From NCBI RefSeq assembly GCF_000090795.2, contig NW_003546413.1, forward strand, positions 13,927 to 77,926: 64,000 bases of DNA, in the 5' to 3' direction. Within the stretch, counting starts at the first letter, position 1. The number at the start of each line of letters is the position of its first letter. This DNA is from Amphimedon queenslandica (Eukaryota > Porifera > Demospongiae > Haplosclerida > Niphatidae). This document shows positions 48,904 to 61,060 of the stretch, piece by piece. Position numbers and translations under genes: made by a program. Below the pieces are notes generated by a model. It saw nothing but the letters and a program-made list of their open reading frames with translations. It did not search any database and had not been told where the DNA came from.

Positions 48904-51900
48904 CTATTTACATGATTTTTGAGGTGACAATTTCTCACTAGTTAAACCAACAGGTTCGAGGTCTTTTTCTGTACGAAAGTCCTCCTCACTCTCTCTCTCT
49001 TTCTCTTCCTCCTCGCTCTTCTCTCCTCCCATTGCCTCCTTCCCTCCATCTTGCTTCAGTCTCTCAAAGAGGAGAACTACTTCACAGTGGTCAGTGTGAG
49101 GGAATAGGTCTATAGGAATAGCCTTAACTGGTCGAAACGGTAATCCTTTGATTCGATGAGAAGGCTCTCGACACAGACTAAAAGAGAGAGAGAAGTGATG
49201 TCAGTGTTGCTAGTGTCCCTTACTCTGCTATGTTGTGCTCTAGTCTGTCAGGATCACACGAGACGTATATGAGATTTTTAATGTTTTTGTTACGCCTGAT
49301 GGCCTGAATCACTTTAGGGTCTGAGAGAGAGAGGGAGAGGGAGAGAGAGAGAGGGTGTGTATGGATAAAGAGAGAAGGGGAAATAGAGAGAGAGAGAGGA
49401 AGAAAATACACATAGAAGAAAGAGAGAGAGGGAGAGAGACAGTAGTACAAGAAAAGAACAAAAAGAAATCAATTAAATGTATTAGTGAGTTCTTACGGAG
49501 TCCGCTCCTAGGAGGATCAACAACAGCAATGGCATCATCAATACCATAAGACTCTAGCATGTGAGATGGAATGACATCCTCAGCACGACCGCACATGTAG
49601 CGACAATTTTTAATACCTAGAAAGGTAGGGTAAAGATTACATAGAGATAGACATGTAAATGAAAGTGAAAGTTAGAAGAGAGATTAAAAATAGAGTCACC
49701 ATTTAAAACTGCATTGTGTTCAGCGTTTTTAACAGCCTGCTCATTCAACTCTATACCAATAACTTGTGATAAAGGTACTGTCTAAAATGATACATGTAGA
49801 TGATGATGGTTAATTATTAGGGATAATCCTTTACAATACCTTTGCTACGCTTAAACCTATTGTACCTGTACCACAACAGATATCTGAAGAGAGAGAGAGA
49901 AGCATAAAAAAGAAGAAACGAGAGAGAAAGAAAGATAGGAAGTAAGGAACAAGACATAAGGAGGTTCGAAGAAACACATTGTATCTACTCAGAATAAAGG
50001 TGGGAAAGAGAAACAAGTCTACCACAGTAATAGATAAAAGTACAGTATACACATATACTTAAAAGGTATACAAGTATACATACATACATACATACAGATC
50101 ATAAAAGGAATATAACATAAAGATAGGATATAGACAGGAATATGTGACAGAAGTTGCCATAGTCAAAAGGATAGGGATAGACCCAATAGATGAGATGAAC
50201 ATCAAATTACTCATTAGCACACCATTATCCTAGGACTAAACAACATACTAACCATACAGGACAGGAGGAGTAGAGACGCCAGGAGATATACCAGACACTA
50301 GATCAGCAATGGTACTGTATAGTGTCTCTGTGGCTAGTGTATTGACTTGAAAGAATGCTTCGGGTGAGATACTGAACTTCAACCCATTAACATACTCGTG
50401 AACAACCTAAGGAGAGAGGATACTGTAAACCCAATAATAATTATTATACGCTAATTTCAACTATTTTAATCATTGGCCTTATTTTGTAAAGTTAATGGAC
50501 ATGAATATGATTTTCAAACTGCAATTGGTTACCTTAGTTGTAAAAATCGTTAATAGAGGTTAATAGACAAAGGAACAAAGAAAGGGGAAAGTGTACGGTA
50601 AGTTAAGGGAGAAAGGAAAGAAAAAAGATAGAGTAACCCTTGAATGGGTAGAGAACAAGGAAAAATACATGTGAGGAACAAAGAGCGTGAGAGAGTTAGA
50701 GGGAGTGAGGGGGAATAGAGGAGACTATAGGGTATAAAATATAATAATTTATTATTATGTTTGAGTGTCAACATGGCATTGATAATTTGAAACTAATTAT
50801 TACTGAAACTAATTATGTCAACATTATAGTCATAATTCCTCAAAATTATCCCACAAATAAACACATGTAAATGTACATGTACATGAAAATGAATAAATAA
50901 ATGAATAACTTGCCTCAGTCCCTAAGAGTAGCTCATACACAAGGTTTGCCTTTTTCCTGGAGTAATAAAAACTAATTACTTGTGATCAAACTTTCTGCAA
51001 GACATACAAATCTAAAGCTAGGTTAGTGTTTGACAAAACAGTCAAAAGTGCATGGGCGATATCTAATCTTTTGATTGAAAAACGCTTTGAATTTAATACA
51101 AAAATTGACTAAAATTTTAATTTTGTACTTGTTTGCGTTGCATTTTGTGGCAAATGTAAACCAGACTTAATAGGTACATATATATATATATATATTCTAA
51201 CTGACAATGCTATAGCTATTTGCTCTGAAAGTTTGAGCTAATTTGGAACTTCAGATCAAAAATTTTGTGAGCTACATGGATGAGCATCTGTTTAATAAAA
51301 TTAATAAAATTTATAATATTGTTTAATAAAAAATCAAATTTGATTGAAATCAGCTCAAAGTTGATACACAACATAAGGACATGTATATGCATCAGAAAAA
51401 AAATTTTAAATGGAGATTTCACGTCACAAAATTTGGCCCAAAGATTCAAGGCTATAGCCTTTGGTCGCTGGCCTGATTTTTGAGCAACTTTATAATTTAT
51501 GAAACATTTAAATCTGCTCAAAATTGATACACAACATAATGTATATTTATCAGAAAATGTATAAAAATGGAGAATTTTTACTGAAATAAAATTGGTCCAA
51601 TTTTGGAGCAACTTAACAATCAACTGTGCCAAATTCTTATGGGAAATCCTGCCAATACTCAAGGTCCTTGGTCAAATTTCGAAGCAACTCTAAAATTTTC
51701 TAAAATATTAGACCCAGTTCATAACAATATTATAAATTGCTTTCATGACATGATATGCCACGGAACTCCAGTCATGTTCAGAGGATGGACTACCCTTGAA
51801 CTAGTTTTATTACTTCTACATGTACCATCAATTTCCCAACAATCTTTTTTTCAAATACACAATGTACTATTGCATTACTATTACAACAACCTTCCTTATT

Positions 51901-54900
51901 ACAAATAAAGCCACAGTGCATACGGTATTCCACACATAACAGCTAGGACCAGTAGTACATGTATTATACCTGCCGTGAGCTACAGTCAACCAGTAGAGAG
52001 AGGTTGGACATAATCCCTTCCCTTCTCCCTCTTGGAATAATTTGATAACTCTTTTCTTCTCCAAATCAATCTCCTCCTAGTAATTACCATAATAGATAGA
52101 AAATTTGGTGGATTACAATTTTGGCAATTTGGCAAATTGAAGTCTATTCGCTAAACTTTTGTTCTCCAATTTGATGGGGTCCCATAGAAGCATGCACGAA
52201 GTTAAAATTTCACCAAATTTTTAACGTCCAAACCTCTTTTAAAGTCAATTTGCCAAATTTTAACACTCCAAATTTTCTAGCTATACAGTACATTTTAAAA
52301 TAACATTCTAGTAATCAATTTAGTGTTATCATTAATTATAATTACCTCTGACAGTATGCCTTTGTTGAATGTGATAATTATCATTCTCTCTTTACTTGTA
52401 AAATCTTTAACTGTGAGTAGCTTCCAATTACTGTAATATTACAATCAAAATTACCATAATTACATAAGAGAAATATTTCTTGAGTATAAAATTTCGCAAA
52501 TTTGTCTTAGATTTTGATATTTTACAATCTCACATTGTATAGTTTTACTAGTTTTGCTATACCTTTTCAGGGAATTTAATTTCACAAATTCATTAAAAAA
52601 CGCAAGATTCATCAACTTTATTACTCGTGAAACATTCGTCTCTACATTTTCCCCTTCCCTAATCTCTCCTCTGCCTCACCCTAACCCTCACCCCCTCCCT
52701 CATCCTCACCCTCACCCTCTCCCTCACCCTCTCCCTCACCCTCACCCTGTGTGTGTCACTAAGTCGTATGCTTTATAATCCGACGTCTTCACAAAGTCTT
52801 CAAATACCTACATGGACACAATACATGTACAATATAACACATCATGAATAACAAGTACATGTACATTTTTACATACATCGTACATGTATAGATGTACAGC
52901 ATAATAAAATTCATGTTTTATGCACAAAAAATAAACACTGCAACATTAAGTAATGTATTATATGAATTGTCAGTTCATTTGCTATAGTACTGTATAGCGG
53001 GTTTTTTTCCAAAGATAATAAATTTTACAAATTTTGCAGATTTTCAAGATTCAAAAAATTAAATAGAATTTGAAAAAATTAATTCCGTGAACCCCCAGAT
53101 ACAGGTCATTTGCGAAAATTATTATCCTTGAAAAAACCTGCAATACAGTATTCCAATAGACAGCTGTGCTATAAAAGATACAACATTTTGTGAGGATTTC
53201 ATGTTTTTAAATTTCATGTACGCACATGTGCAGTAAGCATTTTAAAAGTACCCTACAAGATGATTCATTATCAAGAGTAATATTTGGAAAATTTGCCTGT
53301 GTAATATCTACATGTACTATATTGATGTCCTTATGCTGTGTTGGAAAGTTCATTGGCAAATTTTATATTAGCGATTTTGTGCCATGTGCCATTGAACATG
53401 CTCAAATTGAAACAAAATGGCAAATTTTAAATTTGCAATTACTTCATAGAACTGCCAATCGCCAATATTAATTCCTCATCAATAAATGATATTGTAGTAT
53501 TGTACGATATTAATTTTTGTGGGTAACTCATAGTCACTGTCAGCCCTGTTCTCCAAGCATTACCTGTACAACATCCTTCGAATACTGAGATACATTAATG
53601 CATTCACGTGGTGACATCAAACTAACATCACCTTCTAGGAACGATCCCGGCATGAATCCAATTACTAGTGGGTGTGGTTTATAAATAGGTGTGGCTTTGG
53701 CGACATATTATACCTGTTTCGCGAGAGGGTCCGTATCCAATTATAAACTCACATTTGTTCCGATATGCTTCAGTGACAAGCTATAAAATAAATAAACTTC
53801 AATCTTAGCTCAAATTTTTACTTCTCTCTCCCTCTCTCTCTTACTGATGATTTTATTGGTAATAACTGACAGAGGAGACCATTATTTGATTTCATATGCT
53901 CACGGAACCATTCTCCCTAAAAACAACATACCCATAACAAAAATTTAAAAAATATATTTTAATTGGGTAGTATAATGGTAATTACACTGTCTAATGGACC
54001 TATTAACTATTACAATTAAGTACAATTGATGTTGTGACTATTGACAGCCCAAGGTATCTTTGGTATGCAACTTTACTACTTACTGGTTTAATCTTATTGA
54101 GCTGTCTAGCAGCAGTCACCAACCACTCCTTAATAGTAGTATGTTTCTGTTCTAATTGCTTGCTATATGGTAATCTCCATAGTGCAGTTACTGAGTCAAA
54201 TAATCTAAAGAAATTTAATTTCACTTGACATTATAAGAACTGGTGCTTAAAAATTATTAGTAAAATAATAATATATTATTGTTTCTCTCATTCAATGCTT
54301 CTAGTGCACTGCAAAATAAATAATCATTTATTATTTTTTACTTTTCTCTGCGCTCTTCTTCAGTCATCGAAGCAATGCATAGTCTTTTACTGGGAGTAAT
54401 CTTATCTTCATCAACTAATAAAATAAATAAATAAATAATAATAATATAATAATACTAAATTATATAAATATCATTTACTTTTACGCTTTCTTGCCACCAG
54501 TAATGGGTCTTTGGCAGGTTTAGCATGCTAGTGAGAGAGAGAATGATACAAGAGAAGAGAGAAAGAAAATTTAAAAAAACTTGTCATTAAAATATAAGTT
54601 TTGCTATTTGCTATAATTTGCAAAATTAAATTCAACCAACATCATGATTATATGCCACACTCTATTTAATAAAAATGCTCATTTTATCAGTGAGTCACAG
54701 TTTTGCTAAATTTTAGAATGATGAATATACTTGTACATAAACTCACTTACAATTGCTTTCAGTTTCTTCTTCTTCCAGACATGGCCATTGATCACTGACA
54801 ATGCCAACTATAGAAATAAAGATAACAAGAGAATTAATTACTATCGAAAATGTAAAATTTTGTTCAAATATAGAGAGATAGAGAGAATTAGGAGGGGAAG

Positions 54901-57042
54901 AGGGAACGCTTCTATAAAGATGGAGAAAGAAATTTAATTGCACATGTAAACCTTTTAACCTGTCTTTGCTCTTCATTTTTAAAAGTGACGAAACACTGTG
55001 CATACATGTTTTGAATTATCTTTATTTTTACCGGCTCAAGATTCAATGAATTTAATCTTTTTTGAATTTGCTAAGAGAGAGAGGGAGAGGGAGAGAGAGA
55101 GAGAGAGAGAGAGAGAAAGTGTAATACAATTTATTGTCAGTAGGTGTATAAAAATTATGACCTACAAATCATGCAATTAGTAGTCACAACACTTTCAATA
55201 ACTAAATCATGCAGGCATGAAGCGGGTTACATGTACATTAAGAATTATATTACAAAACCATTAACATTACATTAAGACTATAATGTAGTTGTAATTGAAC
55301 TAAAATAACATATTATACAGTACAGTGGTTGAACAATGTATACCCTATACGTGGAAATTTTCAAGGGGATAAACTTTCATGAATTTTGTGAAAAGAAGGG
55401 CCATTCGCGAAATTACAACACGTGAAAATTCATCTTAGCATGTGGGTGTACGTATAATTAAAATTAATTTACAATGTTGCTGCAATACTTGATTATTATG
55501 AAATGGTGGCACTTCAAAATAATTTGCAAAAATTTGGCCTCGCGAAATCCTGCAAATTCATTCGCAAAAATTTATCCACTCGTAAATTTCCATGTATAGG
55601 GTAACTGCTAATTTTTGGAGGGCATGAATTGCTAAATTTTAGTGACTGGTGGGTTTTAATTTGACAAATTTATGACCATATGCCATTGAGCATGCACATA
55701 ATGGCTCAAAATGGCGAGTTTCATTTTGTATCAAAACACCAAATTTTGCCACAATGACTAGGAGAGAATTCTCACTTTTTATAATTTCTTTTTTACAATA
55801 CATGTAACCATTAATTTTTCTTATGCTGTTTAAAATGTTCGAGCTAATTCCAATAAAATTTAATTTTTTATGAATTTTTGAAGTTGCTCAAAAATCAGAC
55901 CAAAGCCCCTGTGCTATATAGCACAGGGACTTTGGCCCAATTTCGGCAAAAATTAAAACTTCAAAATTCTCCATTTTTATAATTTTTTCTGATACATATG
56001 TGAGTTTTTGTGCTGCGTAGAAAGTTTGAGCTGATTCTGATCAAATTTAAATTTAAAAAATTTTTGAAATTACTCAAAAATTGGGTAAAAGTTCCTGTAC
56101 TACAGTACAGTGGCTTTGGCCCAATTACTTCAAAATTAAAAGTTAAAAAGTATCTATATTTATATTTTTACTGATAGATATACATAATCTTAAGCTGTGC
56201 AAAAAGTTTGAGCTGATTCCGGTCAAATTTGGATTTTTTATGAATTTAAAAAATGCCACGTACTGTATTGTAGTTCTTGAAGAATGCTCACTTAGCATGC
56301 TTTGCGGGAAACCCTGCAGTAGGACATGTCAAATCCCTTTTTAAAATCATGTTGTTCAGATAAAATGTATAGCAACATAAAATTCGGTCAGTCGATTGAC
56401 TGAATTGAGCAAAAATGGTTAAAAAATGTCCGTTGTCTAACTGTTATTTCAGACTCTGCATAGTAAAGACTGATTCTTTCCTTAAACTTGCAAAAATTTA
56501 GCTATAAAAATTTAGCTATATTTTATACATCCCTCCTAAATTATTATGATATCCTTTGTTAAAATTTTGTAGTAATTAAATCTACTATTACTACTACTAC
56601 TACATTCCTTGTCCTTATAGAATGCCGGAAGTTAATAATTACTAAGATATCAAGGTCAGTTTGTGCATCATACCTTGTATCCAACATACGCCGGAATGTT
56701 TTTAATTTCTATTTTAAATATTTCCGACGTGAATCCACCCGGAACTGCTTTCAGTCTATCTTCATCGTCCGATTCCTCCCCCTGCCCAACCATTTCCTTT
56801 TTAACTTCGGCTGATGATGAACTTGCTCCTCCTTCAAACTCTAGGGCTTCTTTCATATCAGTTTTAATCTCAGTTGTAATAGACTCATTGCCACGTGTTT
56901 CCTCCATGTAGCCTCTCCTCAGTACTACAGGCCCAGGACCTCTGAGTCTTGCTATAGGCGGGGAAATGGGTGGAGTTTTTCGGACAAACCCTAGGAGGTT
57001 TCTTAGGATGTGAGGTCTAACGCCCACGCACCAATGCATCAT
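48904..57042 (-). CDS. TRMT2A: TRMT2, tRNA (uracil-54-C5) methyltransferase
   Basis: The enzyme transfers methyl from S-adenosylmethionine to U54 of tRNA. 19 exons sum in frame to 695 aa: 56674-57042, 54960-55070, 54751-54807, 54479-54527, 54342-54414, 54084-54204, 53845-53916, 53714-53780, 53564-53664, 52746-52807, 52346-52430, 51970-52076, 50914-50956, 50253-50406, 49840-49883, 49700-49781, 49497-49616, 49224-49320, 48904-49177. An RRM lies at about 108-180 (QCFVTFKNEEQRQ). YRNKCEFIIGYG, the SAM loop DICCGTGTIGL (491), DPPRSGL (566), nucleophile in YVSCDP (Cys594) and HCE (Glu637) are all present, so it looks active. The first 45 residues hold many Arg and no acidic residue, then MEET follows: a mitochondrial presequence is possible. 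Intron 13 starts GC. TRMT2A/2B split cannot be decided here. Confidence 0.92.
50957..51969 (-). other. TRMT2 intron with repeats
   Basis: Holds a repeat at 51008-51165 related to 32064-32208, a TA run near 51180, and about 460 bp (51230-51690) of GAATCAGCTCAAA/CATAAGGACATGT units ending TATGGGAAATCCTG, a copy of the 16898-17526 family lacking a clear left end. Confidence 0.6.
52677..52748. repeat. CCCTCA/CCCTC minisatellite overlapping a splice donor
   Basis: Units CACCCT and CTCCCT are repeated about ten times. On the minus strand these read GGTGAG/GGGTGAG, and the first of them is the 5' splice site of TRMT2 exon 10 (exon ends 52746). Confidence 0.85.
52988..53150. mobile_element. TACTGTATAGCGGG MITE, decayed
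   Basis: Starts TACTGTATAGCGGGTTTTTTTC and ends GAAAAAACCTGCAATACAGTA, an imperfect inverse. It lies in the TRMT2 intron 52808-53563; 53151-53563 contains a further decayed stretch similar to 35080-35230 (GCCATTGA(A/G)CATGCTCA). Confidence 0.65.
55341..55613. mobile_element. TACCCTATACGTGGAAATTT MITE
   Basis: The ends TACCCTATACGTGGAAATTT and AAATTTCCATGTATAGGGTA are inverted with one difference. The interior has GCGAAAT/ATTTGC words. It lies in TRMT2 intron 1 (55071-56673). Confidence 0.85.
55740..56322. mobile_element. Inverted copy of the GTTTCCCACA array element
   Basis: Reads in reverse: ends TTAGCATGCTTTGCGGGAAACCCTG at the right, with three units carrying GTTTGAGCTGATTC(C/T)G, CTGATA(C/G)ATAT and AATTGG inside. 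Its left end merges with decayed sequence. Confidence 0.65.
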
Positions 57043-57095
57043 CACGCTGCTGCATTAGGTAGTAACTGCGCATGCGCGGAGTCACGTGCTTTAAA
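57043..57095. promoter_or_regulatory. Bidirectional promoter with NRF1 palindrome and E-box
   Basis: Only 53 bp separate the TRMT2 start (57042, minus) from the ATG at 57096 (plus). Within it lie TGCGCATGCGC (57067-57077) and CACGTG (57083-57088). Known NRF1 use in promoters of mitochondrial genes makes the site plausible; activity is inferred. Confidence 0.7.
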
Positions 57096-59198
57096 ATGGC
57101 CATGGAAGGAGAAGGCATAAAGTTTATAAACTCCTTGTCCTATAGATTGGCTGGTAAGTTAATGAAACATAGAAGAAAAATACGTGGGAATTAATTTTGA
57201 TTTTTTTAGAGTCGTTTGGTTTTGAAATTTTTGATTATTATTCGACTGATGCTGATTTTTATGACATATTGAAGAGTTCAGTTGACTCCCTTCCAAACTG
57301 CGAGCTCAAAGATCATTTGGTGGAGAACACCAGTCGTTACAGAGACCAGTTGAAAAGGTAAGATCATTATGATACCTGGTATTTGATTTGTTTATAATGT
57401 GTACTGCAATGTGCATGAAGTTAGTGAACATTTAATTAACCTGAGAGGGACTTTAGTTACTGGTCAAAAGCTTTAACTCTCACTGGATTTTGTGATGGGT
57501 ACTAATATTATTGATATCAATAAATTATTATTAACAGCTACATGGCATAATACATAAACATTTTTCCAGTATATAGCTAAATTGGTAATTAATAGTAAAA
57601 AGAGTATATAATTTACAGAGAGTGTCTAACTGCACTTTAGTAGCTGAAACTAAGTCAAACTAAATCGTAGAACTACCATATAGTGCTTTAATTTTGCGGA
57701 GCTAAAATTTCGCGGATTGATAAAAATCAATTTTTTGCGGAAATAATTTTTGCAGATTCGCAATGTTAGTGCCACACCTTTAATGGCAATTGAAATTTTA
57801 CCGGATCTTTAATTTCGCGGTTTCGTGCTAACCGCGAAAATAGCGAAAGTTTAGCTCCTTAAAAATAAAGCGCTATACGGTAAGTCACGTGAGACCAGAA
57901 GCATGGGTGTTCCTACTAAAAACACGTGTAGAAGTTAGCATAAAAACAGTGGAGAACACTTGAAGAAGCTTTAGACATCATACTAGTAAACTTTATAATG
58001 CTGCCGAAGCCCGTTGTGCAGCACTGCTATAGCAGAGACACCAAAACGGCCAGTAAAACTTGTTGAGCAAACTTGGCAGCCATTTTTCCTACACAGCCAC
58101 ACCCAGTATGCGGGAATGCCCAAAGATGCACAAGAAAAGGCTACGCAGTCATGTTTCGGCTATTATAGTACAGTTAGACACTCTTTGTAAATTATGTACT
58201 CTTGATAGTACCAGTAATTAAAAATCAAATAGCTCCTAAATGTAAAATAGCTTTAATTTTTAAGTACTTTCTCCATTTTGTCTTTTAGCCTGTTAGAGAG
58301 TAAATTTAAGCCAGTTGCTATTCCGAGCTCCTCTGCCCTCACTAAAGAGAGTGTTTCTGAGTCACTGAAAACAATAAAAGCATCTACATCCAATCCAAAC
58401 CTCAGCAAGGAAGAGATATGCCACATGTGTGAGCTATGATGATATTTTATGAATTATTTTTGTTATATTTTTTTATTTTAGATGAGCAATTGCTAGTAAG
58501 CAGTTCTTCAAATGAATGCATCAGCTTTAAAGAAATAAGTAACGAGTGGGCGGAGTATTTGGTTAGTATTAGTCATGATGTAATAACTTATCATGGCTGC
58601 CATTATTATTTTTAGCATTTTGTTATTATTATCATTGTTAAATTAAAAAGGAAGTAAACGAAAATGAAAAGCAAATAGATAAATTGTTACCAAATTAATG
58701 AGTCATTGCATTAGGTCATGTCAGATCAGGAACTATGGCCTGTTAGTATCTGTGGTTGTGGTTATCACTGTTAGCAACATTGCTGTTATTATTACTTAGA
58801 AAAGCATTAAAACATTAATAAACTAAATAATACATGTACTAATAAACATAGCATTAAAATCATTATTTTTATTAATTTAATTTTATTTTCTAGGTTCATT
58901 CATGTGATGGCGAATCTATACTCAAGGCCATTGACTTTTATTCACAATGTCTCCTAAACACTCAAACCCTCATATTCTGCCTAGACACCTTCATCTATTT
59001 ATATTCACATTTACTGACAATTGGAGCTACACCTTCTACCGAGAAGATCCTCTCTGTTGTTTTTGCTGTTCACTTTTTGATTTCCAGACCTGAGTGTGAC
59101 AGTTGGGATATTTGCTATGATAACCAGCTAAGTGCCCTCCTATCTATTTATATCGAATGCTGTCTGCTTAATAGGTAATGATTTATTACTACTACTAC

Positions 59199-59239
<41 letters not shown>

Positions 59240-59482
59240 TCCTTTAAAGTGATAGTAAAGGTGTTGGTGATTTGTCTTCACATTTGAGAAGGACTCTACT
59301 TACATTTTCCAGTCAGTTTTTTATTATTTATTAACAAATTTTTCAACAGTTATTAAAAAGGCAAAGGAGTAGTTGCTTTGAGCTCCTTGCTACAGGTAAA
59401 TGTACCAAATGGCAAAGAAGGTGTCGTTTTAGAATTAATAAAGTACGTCTATTTCTGATCTTGCCCTTTTCCCTTCCTCTCT

Positions 59483-59513
<31 letters not shown>

Positions 59514-60032
59514 CCTCTCCCTCTCTCCCTCTCCCTCCCTCTCTCTCTCTCTCTCTCCCTCTCTCTCTCTCTCTCCCTCTCCCTCTCCTCTCTCTCCTCT
59601 CTCTCTCCTCTCTCTCCTCTCTCTCTCCTTCCCCTCTTTTCATTTTACTTCTCTCATTTCCTAGATCAGTTCTCAATTGGATTCAGTTTAGTTCTTTTGG
59701 ACTCCGTCGCAATGTTTGTGATTCACATGTTTACTTATGGTAAATCATCCCCTTTGCAGTTTATGATAATCACATTAGAATATTTGCCGTATTTGGACAT
59801 GGCTTATATCCTCCTATACTTAGAAGGAAGTACTCATTATGCTATTAATAGATCCTTTTATTATTAGTAACGAATGATGAGGTTTTAATTTACTCTATAT
59901 AGTTATATATGCTGTCTCAATTTTGCTAAACGTCTAAGCTTCGAATCTTCAAAGCATTTTGAAGTAATTAACAATTTGTATAATGATTATGCTAAACACT
60001 TTTGCCCTTTTTGTAGTCAAAGTGTTATTTAA
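57096..60032 (+). CDS. Unrecognised helical protein, head-to-head with TRMT2
   Basis: Exons 57096-57153, 57210-57357, 58289-58428, 58482-58561, 58894-59174, 59250-59311, 59361-59442, 59665-59739 and 59903-60032 close in frame to 351 aa. The text is leucine/serine-rich and alpha-helical in character (FCLDTFIYLYSHLL, LSALLSIYIECCLL, GKEGVVLELIKSVLNW) with no signal peptide or clear membrane segment. It ends HFCPFCSQSVI. An alternative is a splice at 59962/60017 (54-bp intron with a good acceptor) that would continue the protein. The introns at 59312-59360 and downstream are my least certain. I do not recognise the family; HEAT-like or TPR-like helical repeats are possible. It may be joined to the exons at 61061-62376. 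Confidence 0.6.
57674..57882. mobile_element. TACCATATAG...CTATACGGTA MITE, family D, copy 2
   Basis: Ends inverted, interior with TTTGCGGA, GCAGATTC and ACCTTTAATGGCAATTGAA as in 9921-10111. It lies in the intron 57358-58288; 57883-58288 shows nothing else recognised. Confidence 0.8.
59463..59640. repeat. (CT)n / CCCTCT tract before an acceptor
   Basis: About 180 bp of CT-rich repeat ends shortly before the exon at 59665. It creates long spurious open frames on both strands. Confidence 0.9.
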
Positions 60033-60078
60033 AGGCTCCAGCATTATTCTCTAAATGGCTATATTCAGTTGATTCAAG

Positions 60079-61060
60079 GTGATTTGAACACGTGTTTCGT
60101 ATTATTGTTTGTTTTACCTGTACCTCTTAGTTAATGGTTTACTTTACCCATTAAAGTAAGCAAAGATCTGTCACAAAGTTGTTTTGAGTGTTTAGTAAGC
60201 TTTTTAGTAGTACCATGCTTTAGCTCCATTGTAATAGTATAATTAACACTATTATAGCTCTGCGAGTGCTGGCGTAAACAAAGAAATAAAATAACCAGGG
60301 AAATTTTTCTCTAACACAATAATAAAACACAGTAGTTTGCTGAATACATTATACATTTACATGACGTGGATTGACGTAAATGTATTTAGTGTTGTTTATC
60401 ATTGCTGACAGCTTCCTGTTTACTTGAATTATGATAAAAACCAGTGGAATTTAAAGTATGAGGTCGTTTTATGCTATATATGGATTTATCCATATAAGGA
60501 GCTGCCCTTCTCCATTGCATGTTTGTTAGGCTACACTATCTCTACTGTACTACTTTTTGTTAATTTTGCTCACTTAGTTGCAATAATAATATTGGGAGTA
60601 GTGTATGTTAGTACATTTGTCCTCTGACACTTTGTAGGATAGACAGTCGGACTAGTCTATTTATAAATACACCTTCTCTTAGGATACACAGGAAGAGTGC
60701 ATGTTTTTACTGAAGCTAGGGGCCTGCCCTTTGTGATGTGTGTCTGTTATTGCTAAGATGTCTTAGCTGATTATTTTTAAGTCTGACATACTGGCAGTTC
60801 ACATGCCCACAATAACAGAGATTCTGACTTCATCACACGTTACAGTTCCAAAGAGTCTTTTTTGATGGTCTTGTAAACAAGACCATATAAAAAGACCACA
60901 TGTGTTATTTGTTAATTCTGATACCCACATGTGTAAACAAGCCCACTGCATATTTGAAGTAGCAGTAATAGACTTGCATCATTTAATATTGCAAGAAAAT
61001 ATGTTGATTGTAGCCCGTTTAGAAATAACCTACTTCTCATCATCTTTTCTCTGCCTATAG
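60079..61060. other. Unassigned interval
   Basis: About 980 bp. An open stretch at 60424-60627 gives only a hydrophobic low-information peptide. No TIR element recognised. Exons linking the flanking models could be hidden here. Confidence 0.4.

Noticed and set aside
52677-52748. Interstitial telomere-like array
   Set aside because: Units are CCCTCA/CCCTC, not CCCTAA, and the tract sits at an intron donor; a local minisatellite is simpler.
59449-59676. Long open frames rich in SLSLPS or RERE on both strands
   Set aside because: They are translations of the CT microsatellite before an acceptor, not genes. The same applies to 11617-11805 and 34539-34857.
60424-60627. Hydrophobic 67-aa open frame
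   Set aside because: No splice context, no homology recognised and A/T-driven composition; chance is more likely.
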